A stretch of 64,000 nt of DNA, taken from positions 124,001 through 188,000 of the forward strand of contig NZ_JAJUWT010000007.1 of assembly GCF_021390395.1 (NCBI RefSeq), written 5' to 3'. Positions within the stretch are counted from its first letter, which is position 1. Each line of letters begins with the position of its first letter. Below the pieces are notes generated by a model, which saw only the letters and a list, made by a program, of their open reading frames with translations, had not been told where the DNA came from and searched no databases. This document shows, piece after piece, positions 33,697-43,340 of this stretch. The position numbers and the translations under genes were made by a program. This stretch comes from Saccharothrix sp. S26 (lineage in GTDB: Bacteria > Actinomycetota > Actinomycetes > Mycobacteriales > Pseudonocardiaceae).

Positions 33697-34340
33697 AGGC
33701 GTTCGGGCCGCCCGGTGCCGCCGTACTTCAGCCGCACCTCGGCCTTCCCGGTGCTCACGAAGTGCTCCAGGTACCGGCGCGCGGACACGCGGGCCAGCTC
33801 GGTGGCGTCCGCGCACTCGCTGGCGGTCACCGGGCGTTCCCGCAGCACGCGTTCCACCAGCGCGGCGGTCTGCGCGGTCAGCCCTTTCGGCAGCACGGGC
33901 GCGCTGCGCGGCCGTGCGCCGAAGACCTGGTCGACGTCCGCCTGGCCGGCCGACGCGAGCTGGTCCAGGCGCCGGTCCAGCGCGGCGAAGTGGGCGAGCT
34001 GGTCGCGCAGCGCCGCGTACTCGAACGGCTTGATCAGGTAGTGCAGCACACCGCCGCGCATGGCGCTGCGCACGGTCTCCACGTCCGTCGCCGCCGTGAT
34101 CACGATGACGTCCACGTCGTCGGCCAACCCGCGCAGCTCCCGCAGCACGGCCAGGCCGTCCACGTCGGGCAGGTACACGTCCAGCAGCACCAGGTCCGGC
34201 CGCAGCTCGCGCACCAGCCGCACCGCGTCCGCGCCGTTGTGCGCCACGCCGACGACCTCGAACCCGGGCGTGCGCGCCACGTACCCGCTGTGGACCTTGG
34301 CGACCATGAAGTCGTCGTCCACCACCAGGACCCTGATCAC
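33678..34340 (-). CDS. CitB/DctR-type response regulator
   Basis: A 220-residue regulator. The receiver domain (~1-120) shows VLVVDDDF (acidic pocket), the phosphorylation Asp in LVLLDVYLPD near residue 54, and the conserved Lys in LIKPFEY. The C-terminal half is a winged helix (LTAQTAALVERVLRERPVTASECADATELARVSARRYLEHF) as in CitB/DpiA regulators of di- and tricarboxylate use. GTG overlaps the kinase stop (GTGA). With the divergent TctCBA genes it likely controls uptake of a carboxylate. Confidence 0.9.
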   Translation of the reverse strand: MIRVLVVDDDFMVAKVHSGYVARTPGFEVVGVAHNGADAVRLVRELRPDLVLLDVYLPDVDGLAVLRELRGLADDVDVIVITAATDVETVRSAMRGGVLHYLIKPFEYAALRDQLAHFAALDRRLDQLASAGQADVDQVFGARPRSAPVLPKGLTAQTAALVERVLRERPVTASECADATELARVSARRYLEHFVSTGKAEVRLKYGGTGRPERLYVWLG

Positions 34341-35884
34341 ACCGGCACCTCCACGGGCAGCCGGGCGGTGAACACCGCGCCGTCCTCGTTGCGCACCCGC
34401 ACGGACCCGCCGCGCCGCAGGCACGCCTGCCGGGTCAGCGCCAGGCCGAGCCCGCGCTGACCCTGTTCGGCGGCCTTGGTGGTGAACCCGTGCCGGAACA
34501 CCTCCTCGGCCAGCCCCGCCGCCACACCGGGCCCGGAGTCCCGCACCACCACGACCACCTCGTCGGGCGCCTGCCGCACCGACACCTCGATCCAGCCCCG
34601 CTCCGACAACGCGTCCAGCGCGTTGTCGACCAGGTTCCCGATCACCGTGACCAGGTCGGTCGACAACGCCTCGTCCACCGCGCCGAGCGAGCTGTCGGGC
34701 GCCATCCGCAGCCCGATGCCGCGTTCGGCGGCGAGGCTCGACTTGGCGATCAGCAGCGCCGCCACGGCCGGGTCGGCGACCTTCGAGCCGACCTCGGCCC
34801 GCCACGCGCCCTGCGCGGTGGTGATGCGGCTGATGAACCCGCGCACCTCGTCGTACTCGCCGAGCTCGACCAGGCCCGCGATGGTGTGCAGGCGGTTGCT
34901 GAACTCGTGCGCCTGGGCGCGCAGGGTGTCGGTGGCGCGCCGGTTCGCGTCCAGCTCGTCGCGCAACGCGGTCAGCTCGGTCCGGTCGCGCAGCGTGACC
35001 ACGGCGCCGTGCACGTCCAGCGGCATGTAGTTCAGGGTGAGCACGCGGCCGCCGGTGAGCGCGAGCTGGTCCACGCCGGTGGCCCGGCCGGTCAGCACGT
35101 CGCGCAGCCGTTGGTCGAGGTCCAGCTCGGCCACCGACCGGCCCACCGCGTCCGGCGGCAGCGCCAGCAGGTCGCGCGCGTGGTCGTTGACCAGGGTGAT
35201 CCGGTGCTGCGGGTCGAGGGCGACGACGCCCTCCTTGATGCCGTGCAGCAGTGCCTCCCGGTACTCGACCAGCGCGGTGATCTCGTGCGGCTCCAGGCCC
35301 AGCGTCTGGTTCTTCACCCGCCGGGCGAGCAGCAGCGACCCGGTGACGCCGATGACCAGCGCCACGCCGAGCAGCCGCAGCGCGTTGTCCGGTGAGTCCA
35401 GCACACCGTCCCAGAAGCCCGGCGCCTGCCGCCCGGCCGCCACCAGTCCGATCACCGCGCCGTCGTCGCCGATCACCGGCACGTGCGCCACGGTCGCGCC
35501 GCCCAGCTCGCCCACCCACGACCGGCCCTGCAACGCGGTGCTGCCGCCGAGGTCGAGCGGCTCACCGAGCTGGCTGGGATCAGGCGAGGTCAGCGCCCTG
35601 CGGGCCGGGTCGGTGATGATCACGTAGCTGGCGCCGGACAGGCTGCGGGCGCTCTCCGCGAACGGGGCCAGCGCGTAGTGCCGCAGCGGGTCGGCCAACG
35701 ACACCCGCACGCCCGCGGTCGCGGCCACGTCCTCGGCCACGGACAGCATCCGGCGTCCCTCGGTCGTGCGGAAGTTGTTGCCCGCCTGGACGACGGACAG
35801 CACGCCCACCGCGCACAGCAGCGCCGCGACCACGACCAGTTGCCACACGAGCAGCTGACGGGCCAGCGATCCCCGACCACCCAT
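34337..35884 (-). CDS. CitA/DcuS-type sensor histidine kinase
   Basis: A 515-residue membrane kinase: one helix at ~10-32, an extracytoplasmic PAS-like sensor (~35-165, YVIITDPARRALTSPDPSQLGE is typical of carboxylate-binding CitA domains), a second helix at ~172-192, a cytoplasmic PAS (~210-310) and the kinase core. The phosphoacceptor is in AQAHEFSNRLHTIAG near residue 335; the ATPase has NLVDNALDAL and DSGPGV. ATG at 35884 has GGAGG 6 nt upstream. Pairs with the following response regulator and faces the tricarboxylate transporter. Confidence 0.92.
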   Translation of the reverse strand: MGGRGSLARQLLVWQLVVVAALLCAVGVLSVVQAGNNFRTTEGRRMLSVAEDVAATAGVRVSLADPLRHYALAPFAESARSLSGASYVIITDPARRALTSPDPSQLGEPLDLGGSTALQGRSWVGELGGATVAHVPVIGDDGAVIGLVAAGRQAPGFWDGVLDSPDNALRLLGVALVIGVTGSLLLARRVKNQTLGLEPHEITALVEYREALLHGIKEGVVALDPQHRITLVNDHARDLLALPPDAVGRSVAELDLDQRLRDVLTGRATGVDQLALTGGRVLTLNYMPLDVHGAVVTLRDRTELTALRDELDANRRATDTLRAQAHEFSNRLHTIAGLVELGEYDEVRGFISRITTAQGAWRAEVGSKVADPAVAALLIAKSSLAAERGIGLRMAPDSSLGAVDEALSTDLVTVIGNLVDNALDALSERGWIEVSVRQAPDEVVVVVRDSGPGVAAGLAEEVFRHGFTTKAAEQGQRGLGLALTRQACLRRGGSVRVRNEDGAVFTARLPVEVPV

Positions 35885-35997
35885 CAGCACCTCCCGTGAC
35901 CACAAAGAACAAAAGAACCCTTAGGCGCGCAAGCGGGACTTCTCTGTTTACACGAGTGGAACATGTCCAACCACGCGGAAGAGAGGCGGGGATCACA

Positions 35998-36978
35998 GTG
36001 CGGATCAGGAACTGGCTCGCGGTCGTCGGCGCGTTGGCGGTCGTCGTCCTCGTGCCGCCGCTGCTGACGTCCGGCGCGGACACCACGGCGTCGCTGCGCA
36101 GCCTGCGCGTGCTGGTGCCGAACGCGCCGGGCGGCGGCTACGACGTCACGGCGCGCACCGCCGCGAAGGCGATGGAGGACGCGGAGCTGATCCGCAACAC
36201 CGAGGTGTTCAACCTGCCCGGCGCGGGCGGCACGGTCGGCCTCGGCCGCACGGTCAGCGAGCGCGGCAACGGCAAGCTCGTGATGTCGATGGGCCTGGGC
36301 GTGGTCGGCAGCGTCTACACCAACAAGGCCCCGTCGTCGCTGCTGGACACCACCCCGATCGCGAAGCTGATCGAGGAGCCGGACATCGTCGTGGTCGGCA
36401 AGGACTCGCCGTACCGGACGCTGGACGAGCTGGTCGCGGCGTGGAAGGCGGACCCGGGCGCGGTCACGGTCGGCGGCGGCTCCTCGCCCGGCGGGCCGGA
36501 CCACCTGGCCCCGATGCTGATCGCCAAGGCGGTCGGCCTGGACCCGCGGCGGGTCAACTACATCCCGTTCGACGGCGGCGGCGAGCTGCTGGCGTCGGTG
36601 CTGGGCGGCAAGGTCGCGTTCGGCGTGTCGGGCGTGGGCGAGTACCGCGACCAGATCGAGGCCGGGCAGATCCGGGTGCTGGCCGTGACGAGCGGGTCGC
36701 GGCTGTCCGGTGTGGACGCGCCGACGCTGCGCGAGTCCGGTGTGGACGTCGAGTTCAACAACTGGCGCGGCGTGGTCGCGCCGCCGGGCATCTCCGACGC
36801 CGACCGGGCCCGGCTGGTGGTCCTGTTCACCGACCTGCACGGCACGCCGCAGTGGCGGGAGGCGGTGGCGCGCAACGGCTGGACGGACGCGTTCGCGCCG
36901 GGCGACGAGTTCGGCGCGTTCCTGCGCGAGGAGAACGAGCGGGTGGCGACCGTGCTCAAGGACCTGGGGTTGGCATGA
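35998..36978 (+). CDS. tctC: Tripartite tricarboxylate transporter solute-binding protein TctC
   Basis: A 326-residue extracytoplasmic binding protein that delivers a carboxylate to TctAB. Signal/anchor segment at ~6-22 (LAVVGALAVVVLVPPLL), then RVLVPNAPGGGYDVTAR, a TctC fingerprint, NLPGAGGTVGL and VGGGSSPGGPDHLAPM. No lipobox Cys, so it may remain membrane-tethered or be released. GTG at 35998 follows GAGAGGCGGGG. The stop overlaps the tctB start (ATGA). Promoter must lie in the 113 bases shared with the divergent kinase gene. Confidence 0.9.
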   Translation: MRIRNWLAVVGALAVVVLVPPLLTSGADTTASLRSLRVLVPNAPGGGYDVTARTAAKAMEDAELIRNTEVFNLPGAGGTVGLGRTVSERGNGKLVMSMGLGVVGSVYTNKAPSSLLDTTPIAKLIEEPDIVVVGKDSPYRTLDELVAAWKADPGAVTVGGGSSPGGPDHLAPMLIAKAVGLDPRRVNYIPFDGGGELLASVLGGKVAFGVSGVGEYRDQIEAGQIRVLAVTSGSRLSGVDAPTLRESGVDVEFNNWRGVVAPPGISDADRARLVVLFTDLHGTPQWREAVARNGWTDAFAPGDEFGAFLREENERVATVLKDLGLA

Positions 36979-37523
36979 GTGGAGGGTTGGGCGTGCACAA
37001 GGCGGTGAACGCGGTGGACAAACCCCTGAGCCGGGCGTGGCTGCGCGAGCGCTCCGAGCTGGGCGTGTCCGCGGTGCTGGTCGGGTTGGGCGTGCTGGTC
37101 CTGGTCGACGCGATCCGGATCCACACCGACTTCGCGCAGCGCGGCCCGGTGGGGCCGAGGGCGGTGCCGGTGGTGGTCGGCGTCGGGTTGATCGTGGTCG
37201 CCGCGCTGCTGGCGCGCGACGTGCTGCGCGGCGGTCGCGGTGAGGCGGAGGGCGGCGAGGACGTCGACCTGGCCGCGCCGGCGGACTGGCGGACCGTGCT
37301 GCTGCTGTGCGGGGCGTTCCTGGCCAACGCGGCGCTGATCGGGGTGGTCGGCTTCCCGATCTCGGGCGCGGTGCTGTTCTGGGGCGCGGCCTACGCGCTG
37401 GGCAGCCGGAACCCCGTGCGCGACCCGCTGCTCGCCGCCGGGCTGTCGGTGGTGACGTTCGTGCTGTTCAACAACCTGCTGGGCGTGCCACTGCCCGGCG
37501 GTCCGCTGGTGGGGACGTTCTGA
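36975..37523 (+). CDS. tctB: Tripartite tricarboxylate transporter small membrane subunit TctB
   Basis: A 182-residue integral membrane protein with four predicted helices (~30-48, 65-80, 105-125 and 150-165: [60 protein letters not shown]). [10 protein letters not shown] is typical of TctB. It forms the small permease subunit beside TctA. ATG overlaps the tctC stop; the next gene starts after one base. Confidence 0.85.
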   Translation: MSGGLGVHKAVNAVDKPLSRAWLRERSELGVSAVLVGLGVLVLVDAIRIHTDFAQRGPVGPRAVPVVVGVGLIVVAALLARDVLRGGRGEAEGGEDVDLAAPADWRTVLLLCGAFLANAALIGVVGFPISGAVLFWGAAYALGSRNPVRDPLLAAGLSVVTFVLFNNLLGVPLPGGPLVGTF

Positions 37524-37524
37524 C

Positions 37525-39060
37525 GTGGACTCGTTCAACAACCTCCTCGAGGGCTTCGCGACCGCGCTGACGCCGACGCACCTGGCGCTGGCCGCGCTGG
37601 GCGTGCTGCTGGGCACGGCGATCGGCGTGCTGCCGGGCATCGGCCCGGCGATGGCGGTGGCGCTGCTGCTGCCCGTCACCTACGGCCTGGAGCCGACCGG
37701 CGCGTTCATCATGTTCGCGGGCATCTACTACGGCGGCATGTTCGGCGGCTCGACCACGTCCATCCTGCTCAACACGCCGGGTGAGAGCGCGGCGGTGGTC
37801 GCGGCGATCGACGGCAACCCGATGGCCCGCAAGGGGCGCGGTTCGCAAGCGCTTGCGGCGGCCGCGATCGGGCACTTCGTCGGTGGCGTGATCGGCACGA
37901 CGCTGCTGGTCCTGCTCGCGCCGACGGTGGCGGGGTTCGCCGTGGACATCGGCGCGCCCGACTTCTTCGCGATCATGGTGCTGGCGTTCATCGCGGTCAC
38001 GTCGGTGCTCGGCGCGTCCCGCGTGCGCGGCTTCGCGTCCCTGCTGATCGGGTTGGCCATCGGCCTGGTCGGGCTGGACGAGATGACCGGCCAGCAGCGG
38101 CTCACGTTCGGCTCCCTGCACCTGGCCGACGGTATCGACGTGGTCGTGGTCGCGGTGGCGCTGTTCGCGGTCGGCGAGTCGTTGTGGGTGGCCGCGCACC
38201 TGCGGCGCAAGCCCGCCGAGGCGATCCCGGTCGGCCGGGCGTTCCTGGGCCGCGAGGACTTGCGGCGGTCGTGGAAGCCGTGGCTGCGCGGCCCGCTGAT
38301 CGGGTTCCCGTTCGGCGCGATCCCGGCGGGTGGCGCGGAGATCCCGACGTTCCTGTCGTACGTGGCGGAGAAGCGGCTGTCCCGCCACCGCGACGAGTTC
38401 GGCAAGGGCGCGATCGAGGGCGTGGCCGGGCCGGAGGCGACGGCCAGCGCGTCGGCCGCGGGCACGTTGGTGTCGATGCTGACGCTGGGCCTGCCGACCA
38501 CGGCGGTGGCCGCGGTGATGCTGGCGGCGTTCCAGCAGTACGGCATCCAGCCGGGTCCGCTGCTGTTCGAGCGGGAGTCGGCGCTGGTCTGGGGCCTGAT
38601 CGCGTCGCTGTTCATCGGCCTGTGCCTGCTGCTGGTGCTCAACCTGCCGCTGGCGCCGGTGTGGGCGAAGCTGCTGCGCATCCCGCGGCCGTACCTGTAC
38701 GCGGGGATCCTGTTCTTCGCCAGCGTGGGCGCGTACGCGGTGAACGCGGACGTGTTCGACCTGCTGGTGATGTTCGTGATCGGCGTGCTGGGCTTCGTGA
38801 TGCGGCGCTACGGGCTGCCCGTGCTGCCGGCGATCATCGGCGTGATCCTCGGCCCGGCCGCGGAGCAGCAGATGCGCCGTGCGCTGCAACTGTCCGACGG
38901 TTCCCTGACGGGCCTGTTCAACACGCCGTTCGCGCTGGTCGTCTACGGCATCGTGGTGGTCTTGGTGAGCTGGCCGCTGATCCGCCGCCTGATCGCCAGG
39001 CCGACCCCGCCCGCCGAGGCGGCGTCGCCGGAGCCGGAACGACCGAAGGTGGACGCCTAG
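37525..39060 (+). CDS. tctA: Tripartite tricarboxylate transporter large membrane subunit TctA
   Basis: A 511-residue permease with about 11-12 membrane helices. Family signatures: [20 protein letters not shown] near residue 30, [22 protein letters not shown] near 70, and the repeated counterpart [23 protein letters not shown] near 300. GTG one base after the tctB stop indicates coupling. Substrate could be citrate, tartrate or another di/tricarboxylate; the neighbouring CitA-type sensor favours citrate-like ligands. Confidence 0.93.
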   Translation: MDSFNNLLEGFATALTPTHLALAALGVLLGTAIGVLPGIGPAMAVALLLPVTYGLEPTGAFIMFAGIYYGGMFGGSTTSILLNTPGESAAVVAAIDGNPMARKGRGSQALAAAAIGHFVGGVIGTTLLVLLAPTVAGFAVDIGAPDFFAIMVLAFIAVTSVLGASRVRGFASLLIGLAIGLVGLDEMTGQQRLTFGSLHLADGIDVVVVAVALFAVGESLWVAAHLRRKPAEAIPVGRAFLGREDLRRSWKPWLRGPLIGFPFGAIPAGGAEIPTFLSYVAEKRLSRHRDEFGKGAIEGVAGPEATASASAAGTLVSMLTLGLPTTAVAAVMLAAFQQYGIQPGPLLFERESALVWGLIASLFIGLCLLLVLNLPLAPVWAKLLRIPRPYLYAGILFFASVGAYAVNADVFDLLVMFVIGVLGFVMRRYGLPVLPAIIGVILGPAAEQQMRRALQLSDGSLTGLFNTPFALVVYGIVVVLVSWPLIRRLIARPTPPAEAASPEPERPKVDA

Positions 39061-39280
39061 CGCGCGAGCAGCCCGTCCAGCACGGCGTCGAGGCCGGACT
39101 TGAGCCGGTCGGCCTCGGCGCCGCGGTGGGACCAGGGCGTGCAGGAACGCCCGGACGCGGTCGGCGGGCGGCGCGCCGGGGCCGACGGGGGCGGACCGGT
39201 GAGGAACGCGGCCTGGAACTCGCGCTCCGAGGCGTCGATCAACGCGTGGGCCAGGCCGGCGCGGTCGCCGGAGCGCCGGC
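39057..39280 (-). pseudogene. Remnant of a TetR-family regulator C-terminal domain
   Basis: One minus frame gives RSGDRAGLAHALIDASEREF then QAAFLTGP; a second continues APVGPGAPPADRVRAFLHAL; the first resumes with [20 protein letters not shown] to a stop. Joined, these read like the ligand-binding domain of a TetR regulator, but at least two frame changes and an internal deletion are needed, and the DNA-binding domain is missing: a stop precedes the fragment. It abuts the tctA stop (4-nt overlap). Confidence 0.5.
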
Positions 39281-39333
39281 GTCACCGCTGCGGCCGGCGT
39301 GCCTGGGGTTGATCGTGCTCGGCGTGGTGGGCC

Positions 39334-40329
39334 TCAAGCCGGCCTGACCGGCGGGGCCGTGGTCGAGCGGACCACCAGCGACGGGCGCAGCAGGTGGCGC
39401 ACGGGCTCGACCCGCTCGCCGCGCACCCGTTGCAGCAGCGCTTCGGCGGCCAGCCGGCCGAACTCGTGGCGGGGCTGGTCGATCGTGGTCAGCGAGACGT
39501 GCCGCAAGGCGGCCAGCGAGGTGTTGTCGTAGCCGACCACCGACACGTCCCGCGGCACCCGCAACCCGGCCTCCTCCAACGCCGAGATCGCGCCGACCGC
39601 GTTGAAGTCGTTGCACGCGACGATCGCGGTCGGCAGGTCGCCCAACAGCCCGCGCACGGCACGCGCGCCGGCCGCGTCGGTGTACTCGCTGGCCACCACC
39701 CGGGGCGTGAGGCCGTGGGCCGCCATCGCCGCCAGGTACCCGCGCCGCCGCGGCGCGGCCTGCGAGCCACCACCGCCGTCGAGGTGCGCGATCCGCTTGT
39801 GCCCCAACGACACCAGGTGGTCGACGGCGAGCGTGATGCCACGCTCGCCGTCGTCGTTCACGGCGTCCACAGTGGCCAGTCGGGACGACCGCGCGACCAG
39901 CACCACGGACGTCTGCTCCGCCGCGCGGCCGATGTCCGCCGCGGGCACCACCGGCGACAGCAGCGCCAGGCCCGCCGGCCGGAACGACAGCAGGCTCCGC
40001 AACGCCCGCCGCTCCCGCGCCGCGCTGCGCCCGCCCGTGTTGAGGATCAGGTCGAAGCCGTGCTCGGCCGCCACCGCGTCGAGCCCGTCCACGACCTCGG
40101 CGAAGAACGCGTTGTGCAGGTCGGACACCATCACGCCGAGCACGTGCGACGTGCGGCTGGCCAGCGAGCGCGCCATCGCGTGCGGCGAGTACCCCAGCTC
40201 CGCCGCCGCCTCCAGCACGGCCGCCCGGCGGCGGTCGCTCACTTTCGGTGACCCCCGCATGACGAGCGACACCAGCGCGCGGGACACGCCGGCGCGGGCC
40301 GCGACGTCGTCCATCGTCGGTCTGGCCAC
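39334..40329 (-). CDS. LacI-family repressor of the inositol cluster
   Basis: A 331-residue regulator with the LacI helix-turn-helix (TMDDVAARAGVSRALVSLVM, residues ~5-30), hinge GYSPHAMARSLASRTS, and a sugar-binding domain with VMVSDLHNAFFAEVVDGLD and SVVGYDNTSLAAL. GTG at 40329 has GGGGGG 8 nt upstream. It diverges from iolG across a 128-base spacer holding two identical palindromes, which are its likely operators. Ligand is probably inositol or a breakdown product, judged from neighbours only. Confidence 0.9.
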   Translation of the reverse strand: MARPTMDDVAARAGVSRALVSLVMRGSPKVSDRRRAAVLEAAAELGYSPHAMARSLASRTSHVLGVMVSDLHNAFFAEVVDGLDAVAAEHGFDLILNTGGRSAARERRALRSLLSFRPAGLALLSPVVPAADIGRAAEQTSVVLVARSSRLATVDAVNDDGERGITLAVDHLVSLGHKRIAHLDGGGGSQAAPRRRGYLAAMAAHGLTPRVVASEYTDAAGARAVRGLLGDLPTAIVACNDFNAVGAISALEEAGLRVPRDVSVVGYDNTSLAALRHVSLTTIDQPRHEFGRLAAEALLQRVRGERVEPVRHLLRPSLVVRSTTAPPVRPA

Positions 40330-40361
40330 CCGGTGTCCCCCCTTCGACGAGAAACGCGCCC

Positions 40362-40435
40362 TTGACACCCGTGTGACGGACGCTACAGCCTTAGAGCGCT
40401 CCAACAAATAGAGCGCTCCAACGCCGGAGCGCCTC
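40362..40435 (+). promoter_or_regulatory. iol promoter with tandem GAGCGCTC operators
   Basis: TTGACA (40362-40367) and TACAGC (40384-40389), 16 bases apart, form a promoter toward iolG. TAGAGCGCTCCAAC occurs twice, its palindromic cores GAGCGCTC at 40394-40401 and 40411-40418, with centres 17 bp apart, and a degenerate third GAGCGCCTC at 40427-40435. The first core covers the expected transcription start, so binding by the LacI protein would block initiation and also the repressor's own promoter. Confidence 0.7.
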
Positions 40436-40457
40436 TACCAGGACGGAGACCTGCGGC

Positions 40458-41462
40458 ATGCGCATCGGAGTAGCCGGAGTGGGTCGGATCGGCACCATGC
40501 ACGCCACCAACCTGGCCACGCTCGCCGAGGTCGACGAGGTGCTCCTGTTCGACCCCGTGCCCGGCCGCGCGGCGCAGGCGTCCGCCCTCCTGCCCGGCAC
40601 CAGGAGCGTGGACGACCTCGACACGTTGCTCACCGCCAGTGACGGCGTCCTGCTCGCCACGCCCACCACCACCCACCCGGCGTTGCTGCGCGCGGCCCTC
40701 GCGGCGGGCGTGCCCACCCTGTGCGAGAAGCCGATCGCGAGCGACCTGGACGAGATGCGGGCGTTGGTGGCCGACGTGGAGGCGTCCGGGGTCGAGGTGC
40801 TCGTCGGGTTCCAGCGCCGGTTCGACCCGGCGGTGTCCGAACTGCACCGGCGCGTCCGCGCGGGCGAGGTCGGTGACGTCTACCTCGTCCGCGCGCTCGG
40901 CAACGACGCCCGGCCGCCGGACCTCGCCTACCTGCCGCAGTCCGGCGGCATCTTCCGCGACCTGCTCATCCACGACCTGGACGCGGTGCCGTGGCTGGTC
41001 GGCGAACCGGTGGTGGAGGTCTACGCCTCCGGGTCGGTGCTGGTGGACCGGGCGTTCGCCGACGCCGACGACGTCGACAACGCCGTGGTGATGCTGAGGT
41101 TCGCGGGCGGCGCGCACGCGGTGCTGGCCGGCGGTCGGCACGACCCGGTCGGCTACGACCACCGCATCGAGGTGCTGGGCAGCCGCGACAGCCTGGCCGT
41201 CGGCCTCGACCCGCGCACCCCGCTGACGTCGCTGGAACCCGACGGCCCGAAGGCCGCCGCCGACGCCTACCCCGGCTTCCCGGAGCGCTTCCACCGCGCC
41301 TACCTGGCCGAGGTCACCGTGTTCACGCAGGTCGTGGCCGGCGCGGTGGCGAACCCGTCGCCCGCGCGGGACAGCGTGACCAGCCTGCGGCTGGCCGAGG
41401 CGTGCGAGCGGTCGCGGCGTTCGGGCGCTCCGGTCCGCGTCGGGACGGAGGTCGCCGCGTGA
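40458..41462 (+). CDS. iolG: Inositol 2-dehydrogenase (Gfo/Idh/MocA family)
   Basis: A 334-residue NAD-dependent oxidoreductase. Rossmann motif RIGVAGVGRIGTMHA at the start, the CEKPIA motif near residue 93 (catalytic Lys), GFQRRFDP and the active-site stretch FRDLLIHDLDAVPWL with the His. Reaction: myo-inositol to scyllo-inosose with NAD. First gene after the twin operators; the stop overlaps the next start (GTGA). Assignment within Gfo/Idh enzymes rests on the neighbouring iolECBD genes. Confidence 0.85.
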   Translation: MRIGVAGVGRIGTMHATNLATLAEVDEVLLFDPVPGRAAQASALLPGTRSVDDLDTLLTASDGVLLATPTTTHPALLRAALAAGVPTLCEKPIASDLDEMRALVADVEASGVEVLVGFQRRFDPAVSELHRRVRAGEVGDVYLVRALGNDARPPDLAYLPQSGGIFRDLLIHDLDAVPWLVGEPVVEVYASGSVLVDRAFADADDVDNAVVMLRFAGGAHAVLAGGRHDPVGYDHRIEVLGSRDSLAVGLDPRTPLTSLEPDGPKAAADAYPGFPERFHRAYLAEVTVFTQVVAGAVANPSPARDSVTSLRLAEACERSRRSGAPVRVGTEVAA

Positions 41463-42319
41463 AGGTCGCCGGTGCGCCCATCTCCTGGGGTGTGTGCGAG
41501 GTCCCGGGCTGGGGCAAGGTCCTCGACGCGGGCACCGTGCTCGCGCAGATGGCGTCGTCGGGGCTGCGGGCCACCGAACTCGGCCCGCCCGACTACCTGC
41601 CCGCCGAACCGGCGGCGTTGCAGTCCCTCTTGGACGACCACGGCCTCACCCTCGTCGGCGGCTTCCTGGCCGTCCCGCTGCACACCGGCGCACAGTCCAC
41701 AGCGGACGAGGCTGACCGGGTGGCCGCGCTGCTGGCCGCCGCGGGCGCGGAAGTCCTCGTGCTCGCCGCCGCCACCGGCCTCGACGGCTACGACGAACGC
41801 CCCGCGCTCACCGACGACGAGTGGCGCACCCTCGTCGCCACCGCCGCGCTCGTCCGCGACCGGGCCGCCGCCCACGGCCTGCGCACCACCCTGCACCCGC
41901 ACGTCGGCACGCACGTCGAGCGCACCGCCGAGGTCGAGCGGTTCCTCGCCGACTCCGACCTCGACCTCTGCCTCGACACCGGCCACCTGCTCATCGGCGG
42001 CACCGACCCCGTCGACCTGGCCCGCCGCCACCCCGGGCGGATCGGCCACGTGCACCTCAAGGACGTGCGCGCCGACATCGCGGCCACCGTCCGCGACGGT
42101 CGGATCGGCTACGCGGACGCCGTCAAGCAGCGGATGTACGTGCCGCTCGGCGACGGCGACGTGGACGTGACGGCGCTGGTGGCATCCCTGCGGGACGCCG
42201 GCTACACCGGCTGGTACGTCCTGGAGCAGGACACCGCGCTCGGCGACGGCAGCCCGCTCGACACCCCGGTGCGGGACACCGCGCGCAGCCTCGCGCACCT
42301 CACCCGGATCACCGCCTGA
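41459..42319 (+). CDS. iolE: Inosose dehydratase-like sugar phosphate isomerase/epimerase
   Basis: A 286-residue TIM-barrel of the xylose-isomerase-like group. It opens VAGAPISWGVCEVPGWG, the IolE signature, and holds metal ligands in TLHPHVGTHVE, CLDTGHL, GHVHLKDV and the late YVLEQD. Reaction: dehydration of scyllo-inosose to 3D-3,5/4-trihydroxycyclohexane-1,2-dione. GTG overlaps iolG by 4 nt. An inosose isomerase in the same fold is the main alternative. Confidence 0.8.
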   Translation: MKVAGAPISWGVCEVPGWGKVLDAGTVLAQMASSGLRATELGPPDYLPAEPAALQSLLDDHGLTLVGGFLAVPLHTGAQSTADEADRVAALLAAAGAEVLVLAAATGLDGYDERPALTDDEWRTLVATAALVRDRAAAHGLRTTLHPHVGTHVERTAEVERFLADSDLDLCLDTGHLLIGGTDPVDLARRHPGRIGHVHLKDVRADIAATVRDGRIGYADAVKQRMYVPLGDGDVDVTALVASLRDAGYTGWYVLEQDTALGDGSPLDTPVRDTARSLAHLTRITA

Positions 42320-42342
42320 TTCCCCTGGAGCGAGGAGAGACG

Positions 42343-43329
42343 ATGACGTCCACTCGACCGGTCCCGCGCGCGGGCCTGGCCCTGGCCGGGCTCGCGCTGC
42401 TGGCCGCGTGCAGCGGCCCGGCCGCCGACAACACCACCACGAGCACCGGCGCGGCCCAGACCCCGACCGGTGACCTGCGCGTCGCCGTCGTCACCCACGG
42501 CACGGCGGGCGACGCGTTCTGGAACGTGGTGAAGAACGGCGCCACCGCCGCGGGTGAGCAGCTCGGCGTCACGGTCGACTACAACTCCGACGGCGACCCC
42601 GGCCGCCAAGCGACCCTGATCGACAACGCGGTGTCGCAGGAGGTCGGCGGGATCGTGGTCTCGATGGCCAACCCGGACGCCCTGAAGACCTCGATCGAGA
42701 ACGCGGTCAAGGCCGGCATCCCCGTCATCACCATCAACTCCGGCTCCGACAAGAGCGCCTCCTTCGGCGCGCTCGCGCACGTCGGCCAGGAGGAGAGCGT
42801 CGCCGGCGAACAGGCCGGGCAGAAGCTGGGGCAAGCGGGCAAGACCAAGCTGCTGTGCGTCATCCACGAAGCCGGCAACGTCGGCCTCAACCAGCGCTGC
42901 GACGGCGCGCGAACCGGGTTCGGCGGCACGGTCACCAACCTCCAGGTCGACATCAACAACCCCACCGACGTCGAGTCCCGGATCAAGGGCGCGTTGCAGA
43001 CCGACCCGTCCGTCGACGCGGTGCTCGCGCTGAACCCGCAGGTCGCGGTGTCCTCGGTGAACGCGGTCAAGGGCGCGTCCGCCAAGGCCGCCGTGGCCAC
43101 CTTCGACCTCAACGCCGACGTCACCGCCGCCATCAAGGCCGGAGACGTGCTGTTCGCCGTCGACCAGCAGCAGTACGAGCAGGGCTACCTGCCGATCGTG
43201 ATGCTCAAGCTCTACCGCGACAACGCCAACACCGTCGGCGGCGGCAAGCCCGTCCTCACCGGACCGGGCTTCGTCGACGAGTCCAACGTCGACAAGGTCG
43301 CCGAGTACGCCGAACGCGGCACCCGCTGA
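42343..43329 (+). CDS. ABC transporter sugar-binding lipoprotein (inositol)
   Basis: A 328-residue periplasmic-binding-type lipoprotein with signal and lipobox LLAACS at ~19-24, a Thr-rich tether, and the peripla_BP_4 fold: [40 protein letters not shown] and [12 protein letters not shown] near residue 125. It captures the sugar for the following permease. ATG has GAGGAG 8 nt upstream. Position inside the iol operon points to myo-inositol as ligand. Confidence 0.88.
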   Translation: MTSTRPVPRAGLALAGLALLAACSGPAADNTTTSTGAAQTPTGDLRVAVVTHGTAGDAFWNVVKNGATAAGEQLGVTVDYNSDGDPGRQATLIDNAVSQEVGGIVVSMANPDALKTSIENAVKAGIPVITINSGSDKSASFGALAHVGQEESVAGEQAGQKLGQAGKTKLLCVIHEAGNVGLNQRCDGARTGFGGTVTNLQVDINNPTDVESRIKGALQTDPSVDAVLALNPQVAVSSVNAVKGASAKAAVATFDLNADVTAAIKAGDVLFAVDQQQYEQGYLPIVMLKLYRDNANTVGGGKPVLTGPGFVDESNVDKVAEYAERGTR

Positions 43330-43340
43330 GGAGGACCCCG

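Noticed and set aside
40372..40387. TGTGACGGACGCTACA as a Crp site at the inositol promoter
   Set aside because: The right half (CTACA) deviates from TCACA and it overlaps the core promoter elements; the twin LacI-type palindromes explain the region better.
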